DNA of 64,000 bases from a bacterium. Its GTDB lineage: Bacteria; 4484-113; JAFGCY01. The stretch is from assembly GCA_020849855.1 (NCBI GenBank), contig JADZFO010000034.1, forward strand, positions 1 to 64,000, read 5' to 3'. Positions 16,519-25,202 of this stretch are shown here, piece by piece. Each line of letters opens with the position of its first letter. Position 1 is the first letter of the stretch. Under the pieces are notes generated by a model that was given only the letters and a program-made list of their open reading frames with translations, made no database searches and was not told the origin of the DNA. The translations under genes were made by a program, and so were the position numbers.

Positions 16519-17805
16519 ATGGCGCAGAAAGTCACATTACACGTGTCGAAGGTTCTTCTTGTTTCGATTTGCCTGCTGGCGGGAGCAGCCGCGCCGCGCT
16601 GCGGCCTGGCTTTGGAAAGCCCTGAGCGCTTCACCACCTACGCAGCAGCATCCACGCCCCTCGCAGTCAGCACTGATGGCAGCCTGCTGGCCTTTGGCAC
16701 AAGCTCCGGAAGCTGCATCCTGCTGCGGGAAAGATCAGGCAGACTGGAGAAGCTGGCTCAGACTGAGGCTGCTTTCAGCTATCCCGCCGCACTTGTCTTT
16801 GAGCACAACTCCGACAGCGTACTGCTGCTGGACCGGCGGCACTCGCTGTACCGCGTAAACGGCAGCGCGGCAGAGCTTCTGGCGCAGGACTTGCTGCCCG
16901 ACAGCATGGTCTTTGGCTGCGAGATGCGCCCCGGGCCGGCTGGCACGCTGATCCCAGGCTATTACGACATCAGCCTGTGCAGCGGCAAGGAGATTCGCCC
17001 TGTCTATACGGCGCAGCTTGGCGCCTCTGACACTGAGGGCGGCGGGATGATCGTTGACTGCTGCTGGGCCGGGGATGCCTTTGTTGTGGCGGAGATTGCC
17101 AGCATCGCTGCATACAACAATCCTGAGGCGAGCCCGAATGACTCTGGCGGGCAGACGCCGCCGCTTTAGACAATCCTGCTAAGCCGAGTTAATACTGCAG
17201 GTGAAGTCCTGGCCCGCTTGACGCTGACAGAGCCGGCGTCGGGGAACTACAGTCTGGCCGCAGACGGGCTGGCCGCGTATCTGGTCAGTGAGCATGCGGT
17301 TTATATGCTGGACTGGAGCCTGCCGCTGCCACAGGCTTTGCAGGAGATCGAAGGCTTTGTCGAAGGCAGCGTCAGGGTTTCCAATGGACGAGTTGAACTG
17401 CTCGCGCCTGTACCCGGCTGGCCCCCGGTCGCCGGCATGCGGGACATCGAGGCCTCCGCACAGGGGCGAGAGGATTACTGCCTGCTGCGCCGTGGTCCAC
17501 TGGCCAGCGAAGGTAGCCTGAGCACAGTCTGGCACAGCACTGCGGCTCATGGAAAGGTCATCTGCGCGGCCTGGGACATGCGGCAGGACCTGCTTTACCT
17601 GCAGTGCGAATCGGCGATTGTCAGCGTGAGCGGCTCCAGGCAGATAGACAGCACCCTTTGGCCCGGTGCGACATCACGCTTCAGACCAGTTGCCGGGGGC
17701 AGAGGAGCCGGTTACTACCTTGAGGACGACGGGAGCATTGCCATATTGCGAGCGCGCCAGATCAGCAATCGTTTTCAGTACCTGCTGTGCCAGGCGAGCC
17801 CTTAA
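16519..17805 (+). pseudogene. Exported beta-propeller-like protein broken by an amber codon
   Basis: One reading frame of 429 codons is interrupted once, by TAG at 17167-17169, after 216 codons. Translation continues open in the same frame to 17805 with the same base composition. A signal peptide opens the protein, and both halves show the alternating hydrophobic strands of a propeller-like fold without a recognisable family. The simplest history is a CAG-to-TAG change. The upstream half could still be made as a truncated exported protein. ATG 16519 is preferred, with TAGCAT 5 bases upstream; GTG 16504 is possible. It ends 3 bases before the convergent sixA-like gene. Confidence 0.65.
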
Positions 17806-17808
17806 GCG

Positions 17809-18309
17809 CTAGTCCTCATCCTTCCCGCCGGGGCCTTTGATGTCCTCCAGCTCGAAGGTGCCTTCGGTTGCTTCGGCCCATGAGCTGAGGCGGCGGGCGT
17901 TAAGGATAGCCATGTTGCAGGTCTTGAGCACAGTGTCCTCGCGGCCGGAGAGCGTGTTGGTGAGGTCCTCGAAACCGGGGTTGTGGCCGACCAACATGAT
18001 CCGGTCCACGTCGTCGGGCAGGCTGTGGACGACGTTCAGCAGGGCGTTGAGGTCCGCGTCGTAGATATCCTCGTTCTCCTCCACCTCAACATCACCAATC
18101 TGCGTTTCGATCAGCCGCGCAGTAGTGAGAGCGCGCTTGGCCGGGCTGGAGATGATGAGCTCCGGGATCAGGTCGTGTTCCTCGATGACTTCAGCCATGC
18201 GCTTGGCGGCCTTGACGCCGCGCGGCGCCAGCGGGCGCTCATAATCCGACTCGATGTCGGCATGCTGCCAGTCTGACTTTCCATGACGCAAAAGCAGCAG
18301 CGTCTTCAT
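17809..18309 (-). CDS. SixA-type phosphohistidine phosphatase
   Basis: A 166-residue cytosolic member of the histidine phosphatase superfamily. The catalytic RHG is in LLLRHGKSDW near the N-terminus and the second His is in LVGHNPGFEDL. The short form without a cap domain resembles SixA, which removes phosphate from histidine on HPt or PTS-type proteins; the substrate here is not known. ATG 18309 follows CCGGAGAA. The longer open frame upstream is not needed for the fold. Confidence 0.88.
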   Translation of the reverse strand: MKTLLLLRHGKSDWQHADIESDYERPLAPRGVKAAKRMAEVIEEHDLIPELIISSPAKRALTTARLIETQIGDVEVEENEDIYDADLNALLNVVHSLPDDVDRIMLVGHNPGFEDLTNTLSGREDTVLKTCNMAILNARRLSSWAEATEGTFELEDIKGPGGKDED

Positions 18310-18431
18310 TTCTCCGGTAACCCCCTGTGACAACAGGCTCAGCGGCCAAGTCTTCTTACCTGAAAATGCAGCGCTGTGCAAGTTGACAAGCCAAGCTTAA
18401 CCCTCCATTCATCCTCGGACCGCAATGGGCA

Positions 18432-18437
18432 TACAAT
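18432..18437 (+). promoter_or_regulatory. -10 box, leaderless promoter of permease
   Basis: TACAAT, 6 bases before GTG 18444. No -35. Confidence 0.55.
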
Positions 18438-18443
18438 TGGAGC

Positions 18444-19997
18444 GTGCTGAGCCTGCTGCCCTGGCTTTTTCTGGCCGTGCTGGCATTCTTTGCCTGGCTG
18501 ATGGTGACCCGGCGGATGCCGGCCAGCCTCGCGCTGCCGCTGGCGGCCTTCAGTCTGGCGCTGATCGCCCTGCTGCCCAAGGCGCTGGCAGAGGGTTTTG
18601 ACCCGGCCTTGTCCTCCCTGTTCACGGATGTGGTTGAAAGCGGTGTCGTGCGGCTCTCGAACGCCATCTTCGCCGTGCTGCTGGGGGCGGTGCTGGCGGC
18701 GCAGCTAAAGAACAGCGGGGCCGCCGAGCGGGTTGTGCGCTATAGCGCGGAGTATGCCGGGGAGGACCGCTTCCGCCTGGGCCTGCTGATGCTGCTGGTG
18801 ATCAGCCTCCTGTTTACCAGCCTGGGCGGCCTGGGCGCCGTGATCCTGGTGGCATCCATCACTCTGCCGCTGCTCTTCAGCCTTGGCTATGAGCCAAAGG
18901 TGGCAGCGACGGTGTTTCTCTTCGGGCTTTCGCTGGGCGGCTGCTTGAACCCCTCTAACTGGGCCTTTTACATTTCTGCGTCTGAAAAGCTCAGCGACCC
19001 TCTGCTGACGGCCGACATCGTGCCCTTCGCCGTCATCATGGCCCTGCTCTTCTTCGTGCTGGCCTGCGTTTATCTGGTCGTCCAGCTGGGCGGGATGAAG
19101 GTCCTGCAGGCCCAGTACTGGCCGCTGCTGGCGCTGGGCGCGGCGGCGGGCCTGATTGCCGTGCTGGCCCTGCGCTTCCCGGTGGCCTGGCTGGTGATCA
19201 AGCGCAGCCTTTCTGTGCTGCTGCTGATACTGCTGGCGGCCCTGCTGGCCCTGCTTCTGTACCGCCTGCTGAGCCTGCTGGCCCGCGGCCTGCAGCCGCC
19301 AGCTGCGGCGCACGGCAGTTCCTGGCTGGACCAGAGCGACAACTGGCTGGCCGCGGCGGCGGCGCTGGTGCCGCTGCTGCTGCTGCTGTGGTCGAGCCTA
19401 CACGCCAACATCATGGGCGGCGCGGACAAGGCCCTGCTGCAGGTGCCGATCCTCAGCGCTCTGCTGGCAGGCATCGTCTTCGCGGCCCTGGCCAGCCTGA
19501 GCAGCCGCGGCGGCGGGCTGAACCTGCTGATGCGCAGCCTGCAGGAAGGCGTGGCCGCGGCCTCGCCTGCAGTGGTCCTGCTGATCGGCATCGGCCTGCT
19601 GCTGCAGGCGACTGCGCTGCCGGCGGTTTCCGGCAGCCTTTCGCCCTGGCTGGCGGCCCTGCCTATCCAGCACCCGCTGGGCTTTGTGCTGGTTTTCTTC
19701 CTGCTCAGCCCGCTGGCGCTGTACCGCGGCCCGCTGAACCTTTATGGTATGGGCAGCGGCGTTGTGGGTATTATGTTTGGAAGCACACTGGTGCCTGACC
19801 TGGTGCCTCCAAGTCTGATTATGGTGGCCTTCTTCTCGGTTGGCATGCTGCAGGGTGTCTGTGACCCGACTAACACTCATAATGTCTGGGTCGCCAACTT
19901 CTGCAAAGTGCCGCTTGGGGAGCTGACCCGCCATACCCTGCCCTGGGTGCTCGGCCTTGTGCTGGCCGGGCTGATCGCCGGCCGGATGCTGTTCTGA
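18444..19997 (+). CDS. IT-superfamily permease (GntP/CitM/NhaC-like)
   Basis: A 517-residue inner-membrane protein with about 11-13 hydrophobic spans. Repeated re-entrant-like Gly/Ser/Asn patches (SLGGLGAVILVASITLPLL, SLGGCLNPSNWAF, and later GPLNLYGMGSGVVGI and GVCDPTNTHNVW) suggest the inverted-repeat ion-transporter fold. Members move organic acids, gluconate or sodium/protons; the substrate cannot be told. The central loop (~285-300) separates the two halves. It is a single-gene unit with a leaderless promoter. Confidence 0.7.
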   Translation: MLSLLPWLFLAVLAFFAWLMVTRRMPASLALPLAAFSLALIALLPKALAEGFDPALSSLFTDVVESGVVRLSNAIFAVLLGAVLAAQLKNSGAAERVVRYSAEYAGEDRFRLGLLMLLVISLLFTSLGGLGAVILVASITLPLLFSLGYEPKVAATVFLFGLSLGGCLNPSNWAFYISASEKLSDPLLTADIVPFAVIMALLFFVLACVYLVVQLGGMKVLQAQYWPLLALGAAAGLIAVLALRFPVAWLVIKRSLSVLLLILLAALLALLLYRLLSLLARGLQPPAAAHGSSWLDQSDNWLAAAAALVPLLLLLWSSLHANIMGGADKALLQVPILSALLAGIVFAALASLSSRGGGLNLLMRSLQEGVAAASPAVVLLIGIGLLLQATALPAVSGSLSPWLAALPIQHPLGFVLVFFLLSPLALYRGPLNLYGMGSGVVGIMFGSTLVPDLVPPSLIMVAFFSVGMLQGVCDPTNTHNVWVANFCKVPLGELTRHTLPWVLGLVLAGLIAGRMLF

Positions 19998-20009
19998 GCG
20001 GCGAGCCCC

Positions 20010-20015
20010 TAAAAT
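20010..20015 (+). promoter_or_regulatory. -10 box of PKD/IPT lipoprotein gene
   Basis: TAAAAT ends 6 bases before an in-frame GTG at 20022, and the better start is ATG 20046 with GGAG at 20034. The transcript either starts leaderless on GTG or carries a 24-base leader. Confidence 0.5.
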
Positions 20016-20045
20016 AGGACTGTGCAGCCCACTTGGAGTGAAGAC

Positions 20046-22418
20046 ATGCGCAAAGCCCTGATTCTGGTGCCGGCACTGATGCTTGCTCTGGCCCTGTGCG
20101 CCTGCGGCGGTACCGCGCCCGGCGACTTCGGCGGCGGCGGCGATGACCTTGGCGAGCTGGACTTCTTCCTCAGCACCCCGCCTGAGAGCTCCGTGCAGAG
20201 CAATGAGGTGGATGGCGAGTTGCTGGAAGAGGACGACGCGCTGAACGCCAGGGAGGCCAGCAGCCTGCCGGGCGGCTTCATCTTCCGCCAGGGCATGCAC
20301 TTCACTCCGCTGCGCGGCCCCGGCGAGGGCTTCGTGGGCCGGCTGGATGTGCGGATGAGCCAGGACAGCCCGGCCACGGACGAGTATGAAGGGGTGCTGC
20401 TGTACCTGTTCTACGTCGATCCGGTCAGCCATGCCTGCACCCAGGTGGACTCCAGCCGCGGCCGCCGCGGCAACCGTGTGACCTTTGATCTGGATGTCCT
20501 GGGCTTCTTTGTTATTGCCGAGAACAGTTCTGTCCCGCGGCCGGGCGACCAGTTCACGGTCAGCGCCTTTGCTGACCAGGCCCTGGCCCAGGTGGGAACG
20601 ACGATCAACTTCTGGGCCGTGCCGCAGAACGGCAGCGAGCCGATCTCTTACAAGTGGACTTTTGGCGACGGCGGCAGCGCCGATGGCGAGACCGTCAGCC
20701 ACGCTTACAACGAAGCGGGTACCTATAACATCGGCCTGACGGCGACGGACGCCCAGGGCCGCGTGGCGCCAGCCAGCAGCACACCGATCACGATCACCAC
20801 GACGCCCAACCCGCTGCAGGGTGTGACAGTCTCGGCCATCCAGAACAGCAACGAGCCGCTGGTCTTCAGCCTTGGGGCGACGGTCACCGGCGGCGAGGCC
20901 CCCTTCAGCTATGCCTGGGATTTCAGCAATGACGGCAGCGTAGATTCAACTGCGGCCCCGCCCTTTGACACCCAGCTGCCGGACTTCGGCGTGTTTGAGC
21001 TTGAGCTGACCGTCACCGATAGCAATGGCGACAGCGTGAGCGGCACGACCATCATGGATGCCCGCGTGCTGGACCTGACGCTGAGCCCGACAGAAGGCGC
21101 GGCGCCGCTGAGCGTGCAGATCACACTGGACGCCCGCGGCTTTGACCCCGGCGATGTGATCAGCATCGACATGGGCAACGGCGATGTGCTGACGGCTCCG
21201 CAGACGGCCTATGTCTATGCGGCGCCGGGCGAGTTCACAGCCCAGGCCAGCGGATCCACAACCTTCAACGGTACGCCGCTGCCGCGCAGCTCCGACGAGA
21301 TTCCGGTTGTCGTAACTCCTGCCAGTACGGACAGCCTGCCCTTCATCCAGCTTACGCAGCCGATCCAGCCGGCCCCGGACAGCAGCTTCACCATCCACGG
21401 CTTCCGCTTTGGCGCCAGCCAGGACAACCGCAGCGTGATGCTGGGGGCGACCGAGCTGACGGTGGAAAGCTGGAGCGAGAACACGATTACAATCCAGCAG
21501 CCGGCCACGGCGCTTAGCGATGGCAGCCTGCAGATCACCTCGCCGGCCGGCAACAGCAACAGCATCCAGCTGAACGTGCTGGAGCCGGGCCTGCCCAACC
21601 TGCCTTCGATCCAGAACGTGCTGCCGCAGCATGCGGTGGCGGGTGGCAGGGTGCTTGTTATCGGCAACGGCCTGGACCAGTGCGACGGCAGCGGTGACCT
21701 GAACGGCAGCGCCCTGACCCTGCCCGGCATTGACGACGCCTGCTTTGACCTGCTGCTGCCGACATCCGCCAGCAGCGGCGCCGCGACCCTCAGCCTGGGG
21801 CTGAACTCCGGGGGCCAGCTTAGCTTCGGCCTGGAGATCGTTTCCACGGCGGATGCCGCACCGGTGCTGGATCCCTTTGATAACGCGGCCATTGACCTGA
21901 GCTCGCCAGACTTCATCTTCAGCCTGCGCGGCAGCCTGCTGGGCGACGGCCCGGGCGACCTGGTGCTGGCGGACGGCTATGTCTGGCCGACGCTGTCCTG
22001 GAGCGCCACGGAGATCGGGCTGCAAAAGCCGACCCGTAACCTGCAGGGCAAGGTAGTGGTCATCCGGGAAGAGGATGTATCGAACAGCCGCGATATCGTG
22101 GCTGTGTTCCCGCCGGTGATCGACTCGCTGGGCTCAGACGACAGCTGGGAGGGCCAGCCGCTGGTGATCAGCGGACAGAACTTCCTGGCCCAGCAGGGCA
22201 GCAGCATAGTGTTTCTCTCGATCCCCAGCGCCAGCCAGGGGCCGCCGACCGAGCTGCCTCTGCCGGTGCAAAGCTGGAGCGACAACTCGATAACGGTGAC
22301 CATCCCTGTTGGCGCCAATGACGGGCAGGTCTTTGTGCAGACCTACTTCCGCAGCAACGGCGTGGACCTGAACATCATCCCGCCGCCGCCGGGCACCCCG
22401 GGCGGAGGCCAGCTCTAA
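20046..22418 (+). CDS. Lipoprotein with PKD and IPT/TIG domains
   Basis: A 790-residue surface or periplasmic lipoprotein. The signal peptide ends in lipobox LALCACGG. Three PKD-like domains follow: the first is clearest (~180-265, WTFGDGG, SHAY, GTYNIGLTATD), the second has FSYAWDFSND, the third is degenerate with FDPGDVISIDMGNGD. At least three IPT/TIG-type repeats fill the second half, each built around GxxxxxxG and SWSENTITI or SWSDNSITV. Such proteins bind polysaccharide or act as stalks. ATG 20046 starts the lipoprotein signal; an in-frame GTG at 20022 would add eight polar residues. Overlong for a simple binding protein; no enzyme domain seen. Confidence 0.82.
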   Translation: MRKALILVPALMLALALCACGGTAPGDFGGGGDDLGELDFFLSTPPESSVQSNEVDGELLEEDDALNAREASSLPGGFIFRQGMHFTPLRGPGEGFVGRLDVRMSQDSPATDEYEGVLLYLFYVDPVSHACTQVDSSRGRRGNRVTFDLDVLGFFVIAENSSVPRPGDQFTVSAFADQALAQVGTTINFWAVPQNGSEPISYKWTFGDGGSADGETVSHAYNEAGTYNIGLTATDAQGRVAPASSTPITITTTPNPLQGVTVSAIQNSNEPLVFSLGATVTGGEAPFSYAWDFSNDGSVDSTAAPPFDTQLPDFGVFELELTVTDSNGDSVSGTTIMDARVLDLTLSPTEGAAPLSVQITLDARGFDPGDVISIDMGNGDVLTAPQTAYVYAAPGEFTAQASGSTTFNGTPLPRSSDEIPVVVTPASTDSLPFIQLTQPIQPAPDSSFTIHGFRFGASQDNRSVMLGATELTVESWSENTITIQQPATALSDGSLQITSPAGNSNSIQLNVLEPGLPNLPSIQNVLPQHAVAGGRVLVIGNGLDQCDGSGDLNGSALTLPGIDDACFDLLLPTSASSGAATLSLGLNSGGQLSFGLEIVSTADAAPVLDPFDNAAIDLSSPDFIFSLRGSLLGDGPGDLVLADGYVWPTLSWSATEIGLQKPTRNLQGKVVVIREEDVSNSRDIVAVFPPVIDSLGSDDSWEGQPLVISGQNFLAQQGSSIVFLSIPSASQGPPTELPLPVQSWSDNSITVTIPVGANDGQVFVQTYFRSNGVDLNIIPPPPGTPGGGQL

Positions 22419-22433
22419 TCCCGGCGGGCAGTT

Positions 22434-22439
22434 TATAAT
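22434..22439 (+). promoter_or_regulatory. -10 box, leaderless promoter of PrsW-like gene
   Basis: Perfect TATAAT, 6 bases before GTG 22446. Confidence 0.65.
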
Positions 22440-22445
22440 CCGCTG

Positions 22446-23300
22446 GTGAGTGCCCTGCTTGTTGCCGCCCTGGCCCCGGCCGCCGTGCTGCTGCACTTCT
22501 TCTGGGTGCGCGACAAGTACGACCGCGAGCCCTTCGGCCGCGTGATGCTGGTCTTCTTCGTCAGCCTGCTGAGCGTCATCCCGGCGGCCATACTGGAGAT
22601 GTTCTTCAACTTCTCGCAGTACGGCCTGATCGGGGTCGCCCTGACAGTCTGGCTGGGGGTGGCGCTGCCAGAGGAAGTGGTCAAATACCTCTTCCTGCGC
22701 TGGCTGGCTGTTGGCCGCCGGCACTTTGACGAGGTCTATGACGGCATCGTCTATGGCGTGGCCGCCGCCCTGGGATTCGCCACCACCGAGAACCTGATGT
22801 ACATCTTCGCGGACGGCGGCAACTGGGTCACGGCCATCATGCGCGCCGTGCTCAGCGTACCAGGGCATGCGCTCTGGGGCGTGATGATTGGCTATCACGT
22901 GGGCTGCGCCGCCTTTAATCCCGACCCCGTCGCCAAGCGCCGTCTGGTCATGCGCGGCCTGCTGATGGCAATCTTCTGGCACGGGCTCTATGACTTCTTC
23001 GCCTTTGGCAGCGAGATCGTCAGCGAGGGGACGGCGCTGCTCTTCGTGCTGGGACTCTTCGCCGTGATCATCATCAACTGGGTTATCGGGATCCGCTATG
23101 TGCGCCTGGCCCAGGCCCAGAGCAGCTTTAAGCGCCCGCCGCCGATGCTGAACCCGATCTCGGCCATGAATATGCGGGTCAAGTACTGCCACAACTGCGG
23201 GCATCCCGAGCCGCGCGAGAACCTCTACTGCACCACATGTGGTTATGAGTTTCCGCCGCCGCATCCCGCGCAGCCGGGCAGCGGGCCGGGTCGGGTTTAG
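22446..23300 (+). CDS. PrsW-family intramembrane protease with zinc ribbon
   Basis: A 284-residue membrane protein of about 7 spans. The PrsW/CPBP glutamate motif is PEEVVKYLF, followed by YGVAAALGFATTEN and the His motifs VPGHALWG and FWHGLYDF. PrsW cuts anti-sigma factors within the membrane in Bacillus. The C-terminus adds a soluble zinc ribbon, CHNCG and CTTCGYEF, not part of the protease fold; it may bind a partner. The last four bases overlap the convergent Rieske gene. Confidence 0.88.
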   Translation: MSALLVAALAPAAVLLHFFWVRDKYDREPFGRVMLVFFVSLLSVIPAAILEMFFNFSQYGLIGVALTVWLGVALPEEVVKYLFLRWLAVGRRHFDEVYDGIVYGVAAALGFATTENLMYIFADGGNWVTAIMRAVLSVPGHALWGVMIGYHVGCAAFNPDPVAKRRLVMRGLLMAIFWHGLYDFFAFGSEIVSEGTALLFVLGLFAVIIINWVIGIRYVRLAQAQSSFKRPPPMLNPISAMNMRVKYCHNCGHPEPRENLYCTTCGYEFPPPHPAQPGSGPGRV

Positions 23301-23860
23301 CGCGGCTGGTTCTCCGGCGGCGGAGGCTGGGGCTGAAGGTATTCCTTCTTGCGGGCCTTGTGCCGCAGGTAGACCTGGCCGTCTTCCAGGATCAGCATAT
23401 CGGTTAGGTTCTTCAGGTTGTACTTGGCCGGCCGGCGCGTCACTTCGCCGTTGAAGCGGAACTCGCTGCCGTGGCAGGGACAGACGTAGCGCTTGCGCTC
23501 CACATCCACTCCGACCACGCACTTGAGGTGTGTGCAGGCCGCGTTGAAGGCGGACCAGACCTCGCCGGTGCCCTCGACCAGCTCCCAGCGGACATAGACA
23601 TCGTCCTTGTCCATCAGCTCATGGTTGCGGTTGAGATAGCAGGCCTTGACCAGGGTGGGCTCGGCGGAGCCGAAGTCCTCAGTGCGGCCGAGGCAGGCGA
23701 CCCAGTAGCGCCCGCGATCGTACTTCCAGTCCTTGGTGCGGTAGTCGTCATCAGTCTTGGGGCGCTTGGCGGCGCGGGCGCGCCAGGGAAAGGCGCAGGC
23801 CGCCGCTGACAGCAGTGCGGCTGACTTGACGAAGGTGCGCCGGTTGAGCTTCAGGTCCAT
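23297..23860 (-). CDS. Exported Rieske [2Fe-2S] protein (third of three)
   Basis: 187 residues. A twin-arginine-type leader (NRRTFVKSAALL) is followed by a Rieske domain with both cluster motifs, CTHLKC and CPCHGSEF, and the family loop GEVTRRPAKYNLK. It should carry a [2Fe-2S] cluster in the periplasm, transferring electrons. No cytochrome b or c1 gene is adjacent, so it is unlikely to be part of a bc1 complex coded here. The C-terminal tail is proline-rich. It starts 44 bases after the second Rieske gene with no clear ribosome site. Confidence 0.92.
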   Translation of the reverse strand: MDLKLNRRTFVKSAALLSAAACAFPWRARAAKRPKTDDDYRTKDWKYDRGRYWVACLGRTEDFGSAEPTLVKACYLNRNHELMDKDDVYVRWELVEGTGEVWSAFNAACTHLKCVVGVDVERKRYVCPCHGSEFRFNGEVTRRPAKYNLKNLTDMLILEDGQVYLRHKARKKEYLQPQPPPPENQPR

Positions 23861-23904
23861 GTCTGTGCTGCGCGCGGGGCCGGAGTCGATTTCCTGCGCC
23901 AGGC

Positions 23905-24390
23905 CTATTCGGCCTTGTGGCGCAGGTAGAGCTTACCGGCTTCGACGACGAGCCGGTCTGAGTAGTTGGGCAGGTCGCGCTTGGCCGGCTTCTTGAGCAC
24001 CTCGCCGTCAAGCGAGAACTCGCTCTTATGGCAGGGGCACTTGAACTTGCCGGCATCAGCGCTGTAGTCGATCTTGCACTTGAGGTGGGTGCAGATAGCG
24101 GACAGGACAACATAGCTTTTCTTATCGCCGCTGCCTGCAGCCCGGACGTAGATCTTCTCCTCGTCCATCAGCTCGCCCTTGCCGTTCTTGTACTTGGCCA
24201 CGAGAAAGACGGGGTCGGAGCCGAAATCCGCCGCGCCGCCGAGCTCCGCCACCCAGAATTTGCCGCCGTCGAACTTGGGGTCAGCGCTGTCCAGCGCTGC
24301 CGACGCGCTACGCCAGGGATAGCAGCCGACAACAGCGGTCAGCAGGGCTGCAGAGCGTAAGAAGGAGCGGCGGCTGATGCTGCCATCCAT
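23905..24390 (-). CDS. Exported Rieske [2Fe-2S] protein (second of three)
   Basis: 161 residues with a Tat-type leader (SRRSFLRSAALL) and a Rieske domain: CTHLKC and CPCHKSEF. In the second motif Lys replaces Gly, still compatible with cluster binding. Start ATG 24390 follows GGGAGG by 7 bases; TTG 24396 lies within that site. It is shorter than its neighbours because it lacks the proline tail and the basic insert. Confidence 0.92.
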   Translation of the reverse strand: MDGSISRRSFLRSAALLTAVVGCYPWRSASAALDSADPKFDGGKFWVAELGGAADFGSDPVFLVAKYKNGKGELMDEEKIYVRAAGSGDKKSYVVLSAICTHLKCKIDYSADAGKFKCPCHKSEFSLDGEVLKKPAKRDLPNYSDRLVVEAGKLYLRHKAE

Positions 24391-24502
24391 TGGCAACCTC
24401 CCGGATAGCGGGACTGGGCCCGCACAGACAACATTTCAGGACGAATTACATAGCATGCGGTTCAAAGTCTGACTAGTCCGGGGCACATCCCGGCCCGGCA
24501 GC

Positions 24503-25111
24503 CTAACGCTGGCGCGGGGGTTTTGGCTCTTCTTCCTCTTCTTCTTCAACCGGCTTTTCAGACTTGCGGGTGGCAATGCGCCGCAGGTAGAGCTGCCCCT
24601 CGATGTTGAGCAGCATGTCGCTGTAATCCGGCAGCGGGCGTTTCGCCGGCCTTTGCAGGACCTCGCCATCCAGGTCAAACTCGCTGCCGTGGCAGGGGCA
24701 GACATAGTGCCCGCAGTCATCGCGGTACTCAACCCGGCACTTCAGGTGGGTACAGACCGCTGAGAGGATGATCCAGCGCAGGGTCTTCACATCCAGGCGC
24801 TCGCGCCTGATATAGACCCGCTCCTTCTCCATCACCGTGCCATAGAAGTCCCTGAACTCAGCATGCAGCAGGCAGGGTGTTGTGTTGTAGTTCGAGGTCG
24901 GGCCAACCTCGGCAATCCAGTACTTGCCGCAGTCGAACTTCCAGTCGTCCCCGGGCTGCGGCAGGCGCTTCTTCTTGTTCTTCTTCTCTTTGCCGCCGGG
25001 CTGCTGAGGTGTCTGTGCCAGGGCCAGGCGTGACCAGGGCAGGCTGAGCAGGCCCAGGCCAAGCGGCACGGCGGCGCCAAGGAAGGCCGAGCGGCTTAAA
25101 CGGCTCGCCAT
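24503..25111 (-). CDS. Exported Rieske [2Fe-2S] protein (first of three)
   Basis: 202 residues. A hydrophobic leader (LGAAVPLGLGLLSLPWSRLA) follows a region with only one of the two expected arginines (RLSRSAFLG), so Tat export is less certain than for its neighbours. A Lys-rich insert (~45-58) precedes the Rieske domain with CTHLKC and CPCHGSEF, and the tail is a run of Glu then Pro. The start is ATG 25111, or GTG 25123. It lies 91 bases after the ferritin-like gene and heads the Rieske trio. Confidence 0.9.
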   Translation of the reverse strand: MASRLSRSAFLGAAVPLGLGLLSLPWSRLALAQTPQQPGGKEKKNKKKRLPQPGDDWKFDCGKYWIAEVGPTSNYNTTPCLLHAEFRDFYGTVMEKERVYIRRERLDVKTLRWIILSAVCTHLKCRVEYRDDCGHYVCPCHGSEFDLDGEVLQRPAKRPLPDYSDMLLNIEGQLYLRRIATRKSEKPVEEEEEEEPKPPRQR

Positions 25112-25202
25112 CCCCTGCCCCACTCAACTTGCGCTGTCGCTTCCGCCGGCATCAAGGCCATGTACTCTACACGAATCCCGCGGGCGCATGTTCAGGCCGA
25201 TA

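Noticed and set aside
17167..17169. Genetic-code reassignment of TAG
   Set aside because: TAG ends several intact genes at their expected lengths, including the prepilin peptidase and the suf Rieske ferredoxin.
23297..25123. Cytochrome bc1 or b6f operon
   Set aside because: Only Rieske proteins are present; no cytochrome b or c1 gene lies in the region.
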